64,000 nucleotides of DNA from Frigoribacterium sp. CFBP 13712 (GTDB taxonomy: Bacteria; Actinomycetota; Actinomycetes; Actinomycetales; Microbacteriaceae): contig NZ_JACYVH010000001.1 in NCBI RefSeq assembly GCF_014842255.1, positions 399,264 to 463,263 on the forward strand. The letters are read 5' to 3'. This document shows, piece by piece, positions 44,711-54,354 of this stretch. The position numbers were made by a program, and so were the translations under genes. The notes under the pieces were generated by a model, which was not told where the DNA came from, did not search any database, and worked only from the letters and a program-made list of their open reading frames with translations. Each line of letters starts with the position of its first letter. The stretch's first letter is position 1.

Positions 44711-45067
44711 TCAGTCGTCTTCGACGATGCAGACGGCGTCCAGAGCGAGAGCCAGCCGGAGCGCGACCGACACACCGGCTTCGCCGTCCTCACCGAGCGG
44801 CGCGATGGCATCGACCCAGAACACCGGGAGGCGCACCTCCGGCGGATCGGTCAGCAGGCGCTCGATCTCACCCGACGTGTTCAGCTCCTGGGCGCCGTAG
44901 ACGGTCAGCAGAGCGCGGCCTCCGCGGGCGAAGACCTGATGGGCGGTCGCGCCGTCGATGGGGCGGACCCCGTACGACTCGTCGACCGCGTGCGCGGCGC
45001 TCGCGAGATCGAGCCCGTCGGGAGCCTGAGGACTCAGGATGGTGATCTCACGAGGCACTGTCGTCAC
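44711..45067 (-). CDS. Hypothetical protein, partner of the DUF6177-like gene
   Basis: A 118-residue acidic protein: VPREITILSPQAPDGLDLAS, HAVDESYGVRPIDGATAHQV, LLTVYGAQELNTSGEIERLL, then VFWVDAIAPLGEDGEAGVS and a hydrophobic tail. I do not recognise the family. GTG at 45067 is preferred because GGAGG precedes it; a GTG three codons later is possible. It overlaps the end of the upstream gene by 20 bases, so the pair is co-translated and probably works together. Confidence 0.65.
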   Translation of the reverse strand: MTTVPREITILSPQAPDGLDLASAAHAVDESYGVRPIDGATAHQVFARGGRALLTVYGAQELNTSGEIERLLTDPPEVRLPVFWVDAIAPLGEDGEAGVSVALRLALALDAVCIVEDD

Positions 45068-46199
45068 GCCCCTCCTCCATGTCGCCAGCTTCGGAACCGC
45101 TCGCGTCGCCCTGCACCCTGCTCTCGTCGAGGAAGTCGAACTCGTCGAGGTCCTCCTCCCACGCCTGCAGGAGGGGCGGCGAGACCAGGGTGGCGAGACG
45201 CTCCGGCCCCACGGCCTCGAGGGTCTGATGCAGTGCGTCCCACCCGGGCGTGCTGGCGTCACCGAGCGGCACCACGAAGGCCGGCAGGCTCGGGCGGCCT
45301 ACGACCCGGACCGTCTCGCCGGTCGGCAACGCGGTCAGGTCGAGCCCGAGACGCTTGACGGACGGCGCTCCGATGAGCAGTGCGACCGGGTTGGGCGGCG
45401 GGTAGGTGACGGCGCAGACGCAGCGATCCACCTCGCCCTCCCGTGCGACCACGAGGGCGAAGGTCGGCAGGCTGTCCCGGGCGATGTCGGCGAGGGCGCC
45501 GGTCAGCCGGTCGATGCCCGCGTCGAGGGATTCTCCGTCGGCGGGGTGGACGACGTCGACCGTGATCGACATCGTCTCCTCCGTCCCGTGCTCGGTGACC
45601 CGGGCGGTGACGGTGGCCGACAGATGCGGGCCCTCGACGAGCATGCGGAGGGGCTCCGGCGCGGCATGGCGGGCGTGCTGGGTGAGAGCCCATCGATCCC
45701 AGGCGGACAGCATGGGCTCGGTGACGCCCCACGAGACGGGGAGCGAACCGGACACAGCCTGCGAGATGGTCTCGAGCGCGCCTCCCAGGCTCATGTCGTG
45801 GGCGGGGAGGTGGAGGACGGTGAGATCGATCGTCAGCTGCACCCTCGTGTCGACGGCCGGACCGATCTCGGGGAACTCCACCTTCTCGACGCCGAGCTCC
45901 TCCACGGGGATGCCGGCGTCGTCGACGGCGTCGTACGGACGACCGGTCAGGCCGTCCCGCAGATCTCCTCGGTCGTCGTGGACGACCCAGGCGGCACCCG
46001 CCTCGACGAGGGCCGACCGGAGACCGACCGTCAGACGGGAGCGCTCGCTCGATACGAGCACGACCCGCCGTCGGTGCCTGCGACGCCGGAGCAGATCGGC
46101 CATGGGAGGGCTGAGGCGGAGGACCCGGCCCCGACCGTCGACTCGGACGACGCGCGCCGTGACGGCGTCGACGAGCGGATGTCGAATAGGGGTGCCCAC
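45048..46199 (-). CDS. DUF6177-like protein, possible type VII secretion accessory
   Basis: A 383-residue protein starting GTPIRHPLVDAVTARVVRVD, then RVVLVSSERSRLTVGLRSAL, WVVHDDRGDLRDGLTGRPYD and SWGVTEPMLSAWDRWALTQH. The pattern (HPLVDA head, two-domain repeat, WG-EP-WD-LT block) resembles DUF6177 proteins that I associate with actinobacterial type VII secretion loci; this rests on memory, not a search. It has no membrane segment and an acidic C-terminus (EDLDEFDFLDE). No EccC, EsxA or WXG gene is in the window. The GTG start has a -10-like box six bases upstream. Confidence 0.55.
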   Translation of the reverse strand: MGTPIRHPLVDAVTARVVRVDGRGRVLRLSPPMADLLRRRRHRRRVVLVSSERSRLTVGLRSALVEAGAAWVVHDDRGDLRDGLTGRPYDAVDDAGIPVEELGVEKVEFPEIGPAVDTRVQLTIDLTVLHLPAHDMSLGGALETISQAVSGSLPVSWGVTEPMLSAWDRWALTQHARHAAPEPLRMLVEGPHLSATVTARVTEHGTEETMSITVDVVHPADGESLDAGIDRLTGALADIARDSLPTFALVVAREGEVDRCVCAVTYPPPNPVALLIGAPSVKRLGLDLTALPTGETVRVVGRPSLPAFVVPLGDASTPGWDALHQTLEAVGPERLATLVSPPLLQAWEEDLDEFDFLDESRVQGDASGSEAGDMEEGRDDSAS

Positions 46200-46205
46200 C
46201 CATCC

Positions 46206-46211
46206 AGTGTG
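46206..46211 (-). promoter_or_regulatory. -10-like box CACACT before the DUF6177-like gene
   Basis: CACACT on the minus strand, six bases before the GTG; the first base deviates from TANNNT. Confidence 0.35.
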
Positions 46212-46318
46212 CTCCGCGGGCGCCGGTCGGGTCCGTTCGGACCCGGACTCGCAGGCGGCGTCCATGCAGCGGACGGGAAGTCCCCCGTGCGAGGGGCCTC
46301 GCGGCGACGGTGGGCACC

Positions 46319-46324
46319 TAAGCT
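46319..46324 (+). promoter_or_regulatory. -10 box TAAGCT before the YezG-like gene
   Basis: TAAGCT lies 76 bases before the ATG at 46401. Confidence 0.35.
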
Positions 46325-46400
46325 GGTGAGAGCTCCTCACGGGACGTCGTCGACTCCCGCGTCGGCGCCGACCACGACCCCGAACGAGAGGCCGCGACCC

Positions 46401-46853
46401 ATGGACGTCACCCGCCAGCAGCAGTTGCAGAACGACATCGCCGCGACATTCGCCGAGTCGCTCGCCGGTCACGACTGGGCGGAGGCGACGTTGTTCCTGC
46501 TCGAGGTCGGCTCGACGTCGCGCGTGTGGGTCGACGCGCTCGACGCCGCCGGCGGCGCGAAGCAGGGCCTGAGCATCCCCGACGTCGCCGCCGCGGGCTC
46601 GCGCCTCCGCGAGGTGATGGCCGACCCCGAGAAGGGCGCATGGTTCTCCTTCGCCCTGACGCTGACCAGCGACGGGTCGTTCACGGCGCGCTTCACCCTC
46701 GACCGTCGCGTCTACGACAACCCGGCGTCCCCGTTCGAGCCGGGTCCGGCCGGCGAGGTGCCGACCGACGCCGACTACGCGGCCGACCTCGAGCGCTTCC
46801 CCCGGAGCGCGAAGTACCGCCCGACGTGGGCACCCGCCGTCGCAGGCAGCTGA
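46401..46853 (+). CDS. YezG-like immunity-family protein
   Basis: A 150-residue acidic protein. The central GAWFSFALTLTSDGSFTARF, the FTLDRRVYDNP strand, and the end DYAADLERFPRSAKYRPTWAP resemble the YezG/DUF600 family, whose members neutralise toxins of the LXG/polymorphic class. The match is by pattern only. No toxin gene lies next to it; the nearest candidates for a secretion context are the divergent DUF6177-like pair. A weak ribosome site (GAGAGG) precedes the ATG. Confidence 0.5.
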   Translation: MDVTRQQQLQNDIAATFAESLAGHDWAEATLFLLEVGSTSRVWVDALDAAGGAKQGLSIPDVAAAGSRLREVMADPEKGAWFSFALTLTSDGSFTARFTLDRRVYDNPASPFEPGPAGEVPTDADYAADLERFPRSAKYRPTWAPAVAGS

Positions 46854-46908
46854 GCGGACGACCTCGGCACGCGGCCGGTGAGTTCGCGGCGGGGCGGTGC
46901 GCAGTCCG

Positions 46909-46980
46909 TCGGACGGCAACCGGACGAGCCGTGAGCCGATCGGGTCGGACGGCAGCCGGACGGGCCGTGAGCCGATCGGA
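46909..46980. repeat. 36-base tandem duplication
   Basis: Two adjacent 36-base units (46909-46944 and 46945-46980) sharing CGGACGGCA-CCGGACG and GCCGTGAGCCGATCGG, with three mismatches. They lie in the gap between the YezG-like gene and the convergent PTS enzyme I gene. Confidence 0.8.
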
Positions 46981-47004
46981 CCCCGGCCCGACCGGCCCGA
47001 TCGA

Positions 47005-48660
47005 CTACAGGCCTGCGGCGACCGCCTCGGCGGCCTCGCGCGCTCCCGGCGCCGTCGTCGCATCGATCGCAGCCGCCGCAAGGGCGCTCGCCTGCTCGAT
47101 CGTGTACTTCGACAGCTCGAGGCGGACGTCGGCCAGGGCGGCCGGGGTCATCGACAGCGTCGTGGCCCCCAGTCCGACGAGCACGACGGCGAGCAGCGGG
47201 TCGGCCGCCGCCTCGCCGCAGATGCCCACGGGCTTGCCCGCGGTCGCCCCGGCGTCGCCGAGAGCCCGGACCAGGCGGAGCACGGCGGGGTGCCACGGGT
47301 CCTGATACGACGCGACCGAGCCGAGCATGCGGTCGGCTGCGAGCGTGTACTGCGTCAGGTCGTTGGTCCCGATGCTGACGAAGTCGGCGGTGCGGAGCAC
47401 CTGGTCGGCCAGCACCGCGAGCGAGGGCACCTCGGCCATGACCCCGACGGTCTTGAGTCCGAGCTCGCGACCGAGGGAGACGAAGTACTCGGTCTCCTCG
47501 GCGTCGCTCACCATCGGCGCCATGACCCAGAGGTCGGCCGTCGTGGCCGCCTGGGCCTCGGCGAGCGCGGTGAGCTGATCGCGGAGGATCTGCTCCTTCA
47601 CGCGGAGGGCGCGGAGCCCCCGGAGCCCGAGGGCGGGGTTCTCCTCGTGGGCGTCGTTCAAGAAGCTCAGCGGCTTGTCGGCACCGGCGTCGAGCGCGCG
47701 GACGACGACCTTCTTGCCGGGGAACGCCTCGAGCAGCGCCGTGTAGCTGGCGGTCTGGCTCTCGACGGTCGGGGCGGTGGACGACCCGAGGAAGAGGAAC
47801 TCGGTGCGGAACAGGCCGACGCCCTCGGCCCCGAGCTCGACGGCGCCGGCGGCCTCGTCGGGCGAGCCGAGGTTGGCCAGCAGGGGCACGGCGTGGCCGT
47901 CGGCGAGGGCGCCGTCCGTCAGCGGGGCGGCTGCCGCGGCGCGGCGGTCGGCGATGCGCTGCTCCGCCGCGGCGATCTCGTCGGCTGCGGGGTCGACGGT
48001 CACGACGCCCGTGGCCGCGTCGGCGACCACCACGGTGCCGTCGACGAGGTCGAGGGCTCCGGTGACGCCGACGATGGCGGGGATCGACTTCGAGCGGGCC
48101 AGGATGGCCGTGTGCGAGGTCGGTCCGCCGTCGCGGGTGATCAGTGCGAGCACCTTGTCGAGGTCGAGGAGGGCGGTGTCGGCGGGCGCGAGGTCGGGCG
48201 CGACGAGCACGAAGGGGGTGTCGCTCTCGGGGACGCCGGGCGCCGCGACTCCGCGGAGGGATGCGATGACGCGCTGGGCGACGTCGCCGAGGTCGGTGGC
48301 GCGCTCGGCCATGTAGCCGCCCATGCCGACGAGCATCTCCTGGAAGGCCGCGAAGGCCTCGAATACGGCCCGTTCGCCCGTCGCGCCGTCGGCGATGCGC
48401 TGCTGGACGTCGTCGGAGAGCGTGGGGTCTTCGGCCATGAGCGCCTGGGCGTCGAGGACGTCCTTCGCCTCGCCGCCGGCCTTCTCTCCCCGTGCCGACA
48501 GATCGGCGGCGACCGAGCGGAGCGCCCGGGTGACGTCGGCGAACTCGGCGTCCGCCTCGGCGGTCCGCTTGTCGCTGCTCGGCTCGGGCAGCGGATCCGG
48601 CATCCGGAGGATCGGGCCGACGGCCACTCCGCGTCCGACGCCAACGCCCTGTAGTGCCAC
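47005..48660 (-). CDS. ptsI: PTS enzyme I
   Basis: Phosphoenolpyruvate-protein phosphotransferase that charges HPr. The 551-residue protein has the phospho-histidine in DGGPTSHTAILAR (His about residue 183) and the PEP-binding barrel with GVGLFRTEFLFLGS, VVRALDAGADKPLSFL, ENPALGLRGLR, SIGTNDLTQYTLAADR and VGICGEAAADPL. GTG at 48660 is preceded by AGAGG. No HPr gene is adjacent; the IIA and IIB genes at 29 kb would depend on it. Confidence 0.95.
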   Translation of the reverse strand: MALQGVGVGRGVAVGPILRMPDPLPEPSSDKRTAEADAEFADVTRALRSVAADLSARGEKAGGEAKDVLDAQALMAEDPTLSDDVQQRIADGATGERAVFEAFAAFQEMLVGMGGYMAERATDLGDVAQRVIASLRGVAAPGVPESDTPFVLVAPDLAPADTALLDLDKVLALITRDGGPTSHTAILARSKSIPAIVGVTGALDLVDGTVVVADAATGVVTVDPAADEIAAAEQRIADRRAAAAAPLTDGALADGHAVPLLANLGSPDEAAGAVELGAEGVGLFRTEFLFLGSSTAPTVESQTASYTALLEAFPGKKVVVRALDAGADKPLSFLNDAHEENPALGLRGLRALRVKEQILRDQLTALAEAQAATTADLWVMAPMVSDAEETEYFVSLGRELGLKTVGVMAEVPSLAVLADQVLRTADFVSIGTNDLTQYTLAADRMLGSVASYQDPWHPAVLRLVRALGDAGATAGKPVGICGEAAADPLLAVVLVGLGATTLSMTPAALADVRLELSKYTIEQASALAAAAIDATTAPGAREAAEAVAAGL

Positions 48661-48787
48661 TGTGAGACCTCTTCGTTTCGGTGAGTTCGGATGCCGGGCA
48701 CGGGCGGTGACCCTGTGCCGCGCGGTCGCGTGCCATCGTACGCGAGGCGCACGGGTGCGTGGTCCGGACGCGAGCGTCGCGCACCCC

Positions 48788-48793
48788 TACCCT
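48788..48793 (+). promoter_or_regulatory. -10 box TACCCT, leaderless start of the YihY gene
   Basis: TACCCT ends six bases before ATG 48800 and decides this start in a frame that is open for a long way upstream. Confidence 0.5.
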
Positions 48794-48799
48794 GGTGCG

Positions 48800-49903
48800 A
48801 TGCGACGACGACCGGACGACGAGCGGTCGATCGACGACCCCGTGGCCGGAGACGACGCCGACGCCCGGTCGAGGGTCGGCCGCGTCACGACGGCGCGGCC
48901 CGTGCGGGTGGTCGGCCGCTACGTCGGAGCGAAGGGCCCGCTGCTCGCCGCCGGTCTCACGTACCAGGCCCTCTTCGCCCTGTTCGCGGGCCTCTGGGTG
49001 GGCTTCTCCGTCGCGGGCTTCGTCGTCTCGGGCGACGAGGCCCTCCGCGACCAGCTGGTCGTCTTCATCCGCTCGGCCGTCCCCGGCCTGATCCAGGACG
49101 ACTCGGGGGCGGGCGTGGTCGACCCCGACGCCCTCCTCGACGCCACCGTCTTCGGCTGGACCGGCGCGATCGCGTTCGTGGGTCTGCTCTTCTCCGCCAT
49201 CACCCTCTTCGGCGGGATGCGCGACTCCGTCCGCACGATCTTCCGTGCGCCGTCGCCGGCCACCCCGTTCCTCCGGCTGGTGCTGCGCGACCTGGCCCTC
49301 GCCCTCGCCTTCGGCGCCGCCGTGGTCGTCTCGGCCACGGTCTCGCTGCTCAGCACCACGGCGGTGCGCTGGGCCCTGCACCTGCTCGATCTGTCGACCA
49401 CGTCGGCCGCGTCCGTCCTGCTGCTCCGTGTCACGGCGCTCCTGCTCGTCTTCGTCTTCGACGCTCTCGTGCTCGCCGCGCTGTTCCGGGTGCTGGCGGG
49501 TCTGCACATCCCCGGCCCGCGCCTCCTCGTGGGGTCCGCCCTCGGCGCCGCGGGCTTCGTCGGTCTGACGGTCGTCGGCGGGACCCTGCTCCGCGCGACG
49601 GGCGCCAACCCCCTCCTGGCGTCGTTCGCGGCGGTCATCGGTCTGCTGATCGTCATCGATCTGCTCTGCCAGGTGCTGCTGCTCGCCGCGGCCTGGATCG
49701 CGGTCGGCATGGACGACATCGGGGTGCTCGCCGACCCGCACCAGGAGGCCGAGCGCCTGCGCCTGCTCGAGGAGGAGCGGCTGGCCCAGGAGGCGCGGGT
49801 CGCCACCCGCTCCCGGCGTGCCGTCGCGGCCGTGCGGGGCCTCGTCTCCCGCCTGCCCCGTCCCTCCCGACCGCGCGGCGACGGCGACGGTGGCCGCCGG
49901 TAG
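48800..49903 (+). CDS. YihY/BrkB-family membrane protein
   Basis: A 367-residue integral membrane protein with about six helices: LTYQALFALFAGLWVGFSVA, TGAIAFVGLLFSAITLFGGM, LALAFGAAVVVSATVSLL and further ones ending near VAVGMDDIGV. The basic, disordered tail contains QEARVATRSRR, encoded by an exact copy of the dispersed motif. The family was once annotated as RNase BN, but that activity belongs to another gene; the function is unknown. It lies 10 bases before exonuclease III. Confidence 0.85.
   Translation: MRRRPDDERSIDDPVAGDDADARSRVGRVTTARPVRVVGRYVGAKGPLLAAGLTYQALFALFAGLWVGFSVAGFVVSGDEALRDQLVVFIRSAVPGLIQDDSGAGVVDPDALLDATVFGWTGAIAFVGLLFSAITLFGGMRDSVRTIFRAPSPATPFLRLVLRDLALALAFGAAVVVSATVSLLSTTAVRWALHLLDLSTTSAASVLLLRVTALLLVFVFDALVLAALFRVLAGLHIPGPRLLVGSALGAAGFVGLTVVGGTLLRATGANPLLASFAAVIGLLIVIDLLCQVLLLAAAWIAVGMDDIGVLADPHQEAERLRLLEEERLAQEARVATRSRRAVAAVRGLVSRLPRPSRPRGDGDGGRR
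49789..49802 (+). repeat. Dispersed motif GGAGGCGCGGGTCG (copy 6, inside the YihY gene)
   Basis: Exact copy within coding sequence, encoding EARV in the disordered C-terminal tail. Confidence 0.8.
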
Positions 49904-49906
49904 TGT
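49901..49906 (+). promoter_or_regulatory. -10 box TAGTGT, leaderless start of exonuclease III
   Basis: TAGTGT overlaps the YihY stop and ends seven bases before ATG 49914. Confidence 0.5.
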
Positions 49907-49913
49907 TCTGCGC

Positions 49914-50759
49914 ATGGGAACACGTCTCCGCCTCGCCTCCGTCAACGTCAACGGCATCCGGGCCGCGTACCGCAGAGGCATGGGCGACTGGCTCGCCGAG
50001 CGCGACGTCGACATCCTCACGCTCCAAGAGGTGCGCGCCTCGACCGACGACCTCGAGGGCCTGCTCGGCCCCGAGTGGAACGTCGTCCACCACCCCGCGA
50101 CGGCGAAGGGCCGCGCGGGTGTGGCCATCGCCTCCCGCGGGGCGGCCTCCGTGCACCGCGTCGAGCTCGGCGACGACGACTTCGACAGCGCCGGGCGGTG
50201 GATCGAGGCCGATTACGACGTCGCCGGCACGATCGTCACGGTCGTCAGCACCTACGTGCACTCGGGCGAGGTCGACACCCCCAAGCAGGACGAGAAGTGG
50301 AGATTCCTCGACGCGATGACCGCCCGGCTGCCGCAGCTGGCGGCGCACAACGGGCTCGCGGTCGTGACGGGCGACCTGAACGTCGGTCATCGCGAGCTCG
50401 ACATCAAGAACTGGAAGGGCAACGTCAAGCGGGCCGGCTTCCTCCCGCGCGAGCGCTCGTACTTCGACCGGTTCCTCGGCGAGGCCGGGACCGAGATCGA
50501 GACGGTGGACGGCACCGGCGGCAGCGGACTCGGCTGGGTCGACGTCGGGCGCCGGCTCGCGGGCGAGGTCGAGGGGCCGTACTCGTGGTGGTCGTGGCGC
50601 GGCCAGGCCTTCGACAACGACACCGGTTGGCGCATCGACTACCACCTGGCGACGCCCGCTCTCGCGGCCAAGGCCGAGAACCACACCATCGATCGAGCGC
50701 CGTCGTACGCCGAGCGCTGGTCCGACCACGCACCCGTCGTCGTCGACTACGACATCTGA
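49914..50759 (+). CDS. xth: Exodeoxyribonuclease III / AP endonuclease
   Basis: Cuts abasic DNA and degrades 3' ends during base-excision repair. The 281-residue protein has LASVNVNGIRAAYRRG, the metal-binding glutamate in LTLQEVRAS, GDLNVGHRELDIKNWKGN, WRIDYHLATP and the catalytic WSDHAPVVVDYD. Full length. It is followed closely by trpS. Confidence 0.94.
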   Translation: MGTRLRLASVNVNGIRAAYRRGMGDWLAERDVDILTLQEVRASTDDLEGLLGPEWNVVHHPATAKGRAGVAIASRGAASVHRVELGDDDFDSAGRWIEADYDVAGTIVTVVSTYVHSGEVDTPKQDEKWRFLDAMTARLPQLAAHNGLAVVTGDLNVGHRELDIKNWKGNVKRAGFLPRERSYFDRFLGEAGTEIETVDGTGGSGLGWVDVGRRLAGEVEGPYSWWSWRGQAFDNDTGWRIDYHLATPALAAKAENHTIDRAPSYAERWSDHAPVVVDYDI

Positions 50760-51851
<1,092 letters not shown>

Positions 51852-51853
51852 TC

Positions 51854-52498
51854 GTGCAGCCCTTCGTCCTCGAGTCCGACGCCGTGCGTCTGGCGGTGCC
51901 CGAGCGGGCGGACGTCGCCGCCATCGTCGACGCGTGCCGCGACCCCGAGCTGCAGAGGTTCACGACCGTCCCCGTGCCCTACGACGAGTCCGACGCCGAG
52001 TTCTTCCTCCGACGGATCGTCGATCACGGCTGGTCGACCGGGCGCGAGTTCACCTGGGGGCTCCGGTCTCCCGGGTCGTCGCTGCTCGTCGGCATGATCA
52101 GCCTGCGCTTCGCGGACGACGACATCGGCTTCTGGACGTCACCCGCCCATCGGGGTCGAGGTCTCATGACGGCCGCGGTCGCTCTCGTGGCCGACTGGGC
52201 GTTCGCTCACGGCGGGGTCGACGAGCTCTACTGGGAGGGGTTCGTCGACAACGACGGCAGCGCCGGCGTAGCCCGATCGACGGGGTTCCGGTACACCGGC
52301 GACGCCCCGGGTCTGCATCCGGCACGCGACGGCTCCCATCCGCTCTGCCGGACGGCTCGACTCCGTTCGAGCGACGACCGGTCGGTGAAGCCCGGGTGGC
52401 CCGTCGGCGTCTCCCCCTCGGAATACTCGCGCGACCCTGCGGTTGACATCCGTGGCCTCGACGAACCGATCGGCGAGACCGAACCGGAGAGACCATGA
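51854..52498 (+). CDS. GNAT-family N-acetyltransferase (RimJ/RimL-like)
   Basis: A 214-residue acetyltransferase of the GNAT_3 type that modifies protein N-termini or small amines. It has LESDAVRLAVPERADVAAIV, the VGMISLRFADDDIGFWTSP strands, the acetyl-CoA loop HRGRGLMTAAVALVADWAF, and YWEGFVDNDGSAGVARSTGF. About 35 extra residues at the end are probably disordered. GTG at 51854 lies 2 bases after trpS, and the stop overlaps ribD (ATGA). The substrate cannot be read from sequence. Confidence 0.85.
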   Translation: MQPFVLESDAVRLAVPERADVAAIVDACRDPELQRFTTVPVPYDESDAEFFLRRIVDHGWSTGREFTWGLRSPGSSLLVGMISLRFADDDIGFWTSPAHRGRGLMTAAVALVADWAFAHGGVDELYWEGFVDNDGSAGVARSTGFRYTGDAPGLHPARDGSHPLCRTARLRSSDDRSVKPGWPVGVSPSEYSRDPAVDIRGLDEPIGETEPERP

Positions 52499-53528
52499 CC
52501 ACCCCCTCGAGCGCGTACGACGCCGCCATGCGGCGAGCGCTCGAGCTGGCTCTCCGTGGCACGTCCCTCGGCCCCAACCCCCAGGTCGGGTGCGTCCTCC
52601 TCCGCCCCGACCTGACGGTGGCGGCCGAGGGATGGCACCGCGGCGCCGGGACACCGCACGCCGAGGTCGACGCGCTCTCGAGGCTCGCGCCGGGCGAGTC
52701 CGCCGTCGGCCTCACGGCCGTCGTCAGTCTCGAGCCCTGCGATCACACCGGCCGGACGGGCCCCTGCAGCGAGGCCCTGATCGGCGCCGGGGTGTCGAGG
52801 GTCGTCTACGCCGTCTCCGATCCCGGCGAGTCGTCCTCGGGTGGTGCCGAGCGCCTCCGGCGGGCCGGGGTCGAGGTCGTGGCGGGCGTCCTCCGCGACG
52901 ACGCCGAGGAGACCATCCGCCCCTGGCTCGTGGCGACCCGTGCGGGTCGCCCGTTCGTCACCCTCAAGTGGGCCTCCAGTCTCGACGGACGCGCCGCCGC
53001 GGCCGACGGCACCAGCCGGTGGATCACGGGCACGGCCGCCCGACAGCACGTGCACGAGCAGCGGGCCGCGCACGACGCCATCCTCGTCGGCACCGGCACC
53101 GTCCTGGCCGACGACCCCGGGCTCACCGCGCGCGGCGACGGCGGCGAGCTGCTCGCCGACCAGCCGCTGCCCGTCGTGGTCGGCCACCGGCCCGTCCCGG
53201 CCGACGCCGAACTCCGGAGACACCCGAGGGCTCTCGTCGAGACCGGCAGCCGAGACCTCGAGGCCGTGCTCGCCGACCTCTACGGGCGCGGCGTCCGCAG
53301 CGTGTTCGTCGAGGGCGGCCCGACCGTCGCCAGCGAGTTCGTGCGACGAGGCCTCGTCGACGACTACCTCGTCTACCTCGCCCCGACGCTCCTCGGCGGA
53401 CCGCGCACGGCCCTCGGCGATCTCGGTGTGGCGAGCATCGACGGTCAGGTCCGTCTCGTGACGACCCGCGTGACCCCCCTCGGCGACGACGTCCTGATCG
53501 TCGCCCGTGCCCAGCCCCGGAGAACACC

Positions 53529-53532
<4 letters not shown>
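52495..53532 (+). CDS. ribD: Riboflavin deaminase/reductase RibD
   Basis: Bifunctional second and third steps of riboflavin synthesis. The 345-residue protein has an N-terminal deaminase with the zinc sites TPHAEVDAL and PCDHTGRTGPC, and a C-terminal reductase (VTLKWASSLDGRAAAADGTS, then ITGTAARQHVHEQRAAHDA and FVEGGPTVASEFVRRG). ATG overlaps the GNAT stop and the stop overlaps ribA. No FMN riboswitch is visible upstream. Confidence 0.95.
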
Positions 53533-54170
<638 letters not shown>

Positions 54171-54189
54171 GCACCACTCACGAAGGCGC

Positions 54190-54195
54190 TAAACT
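54190..54195 (+). promoter_or_regulatory. -10 box TAAACT upstream of the MFS gene
   Basis: TAAACT lies 160 bases before the preferred MFS ATG. The 184-base gap after ribA holds nothing else recognisable. Confidence 0.35.
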
Positions 54196-54354
54196 GAACG
54201 ACGGCTGTCACGAGCGGCCACACCCCACCGGCGTCGTGCGCCCCTGCTGATCCCCGGCCGACGCACGTCCACGACCGAGCCGTTGAGTGCCCCACCCGGC
54301 CCCGCTCCGCCGTCGTCGCCGGCATCGTCCTCCCCGCCGCTCCGGAGTCCCCCC

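Noticed and set aside
52440-52500. FMN riboswitch before ribD
   Set aside because: ribD overlaps the upstream GNAT gene by 4 bases, leaving no leader, and no RFN-type conserved stems are visible.
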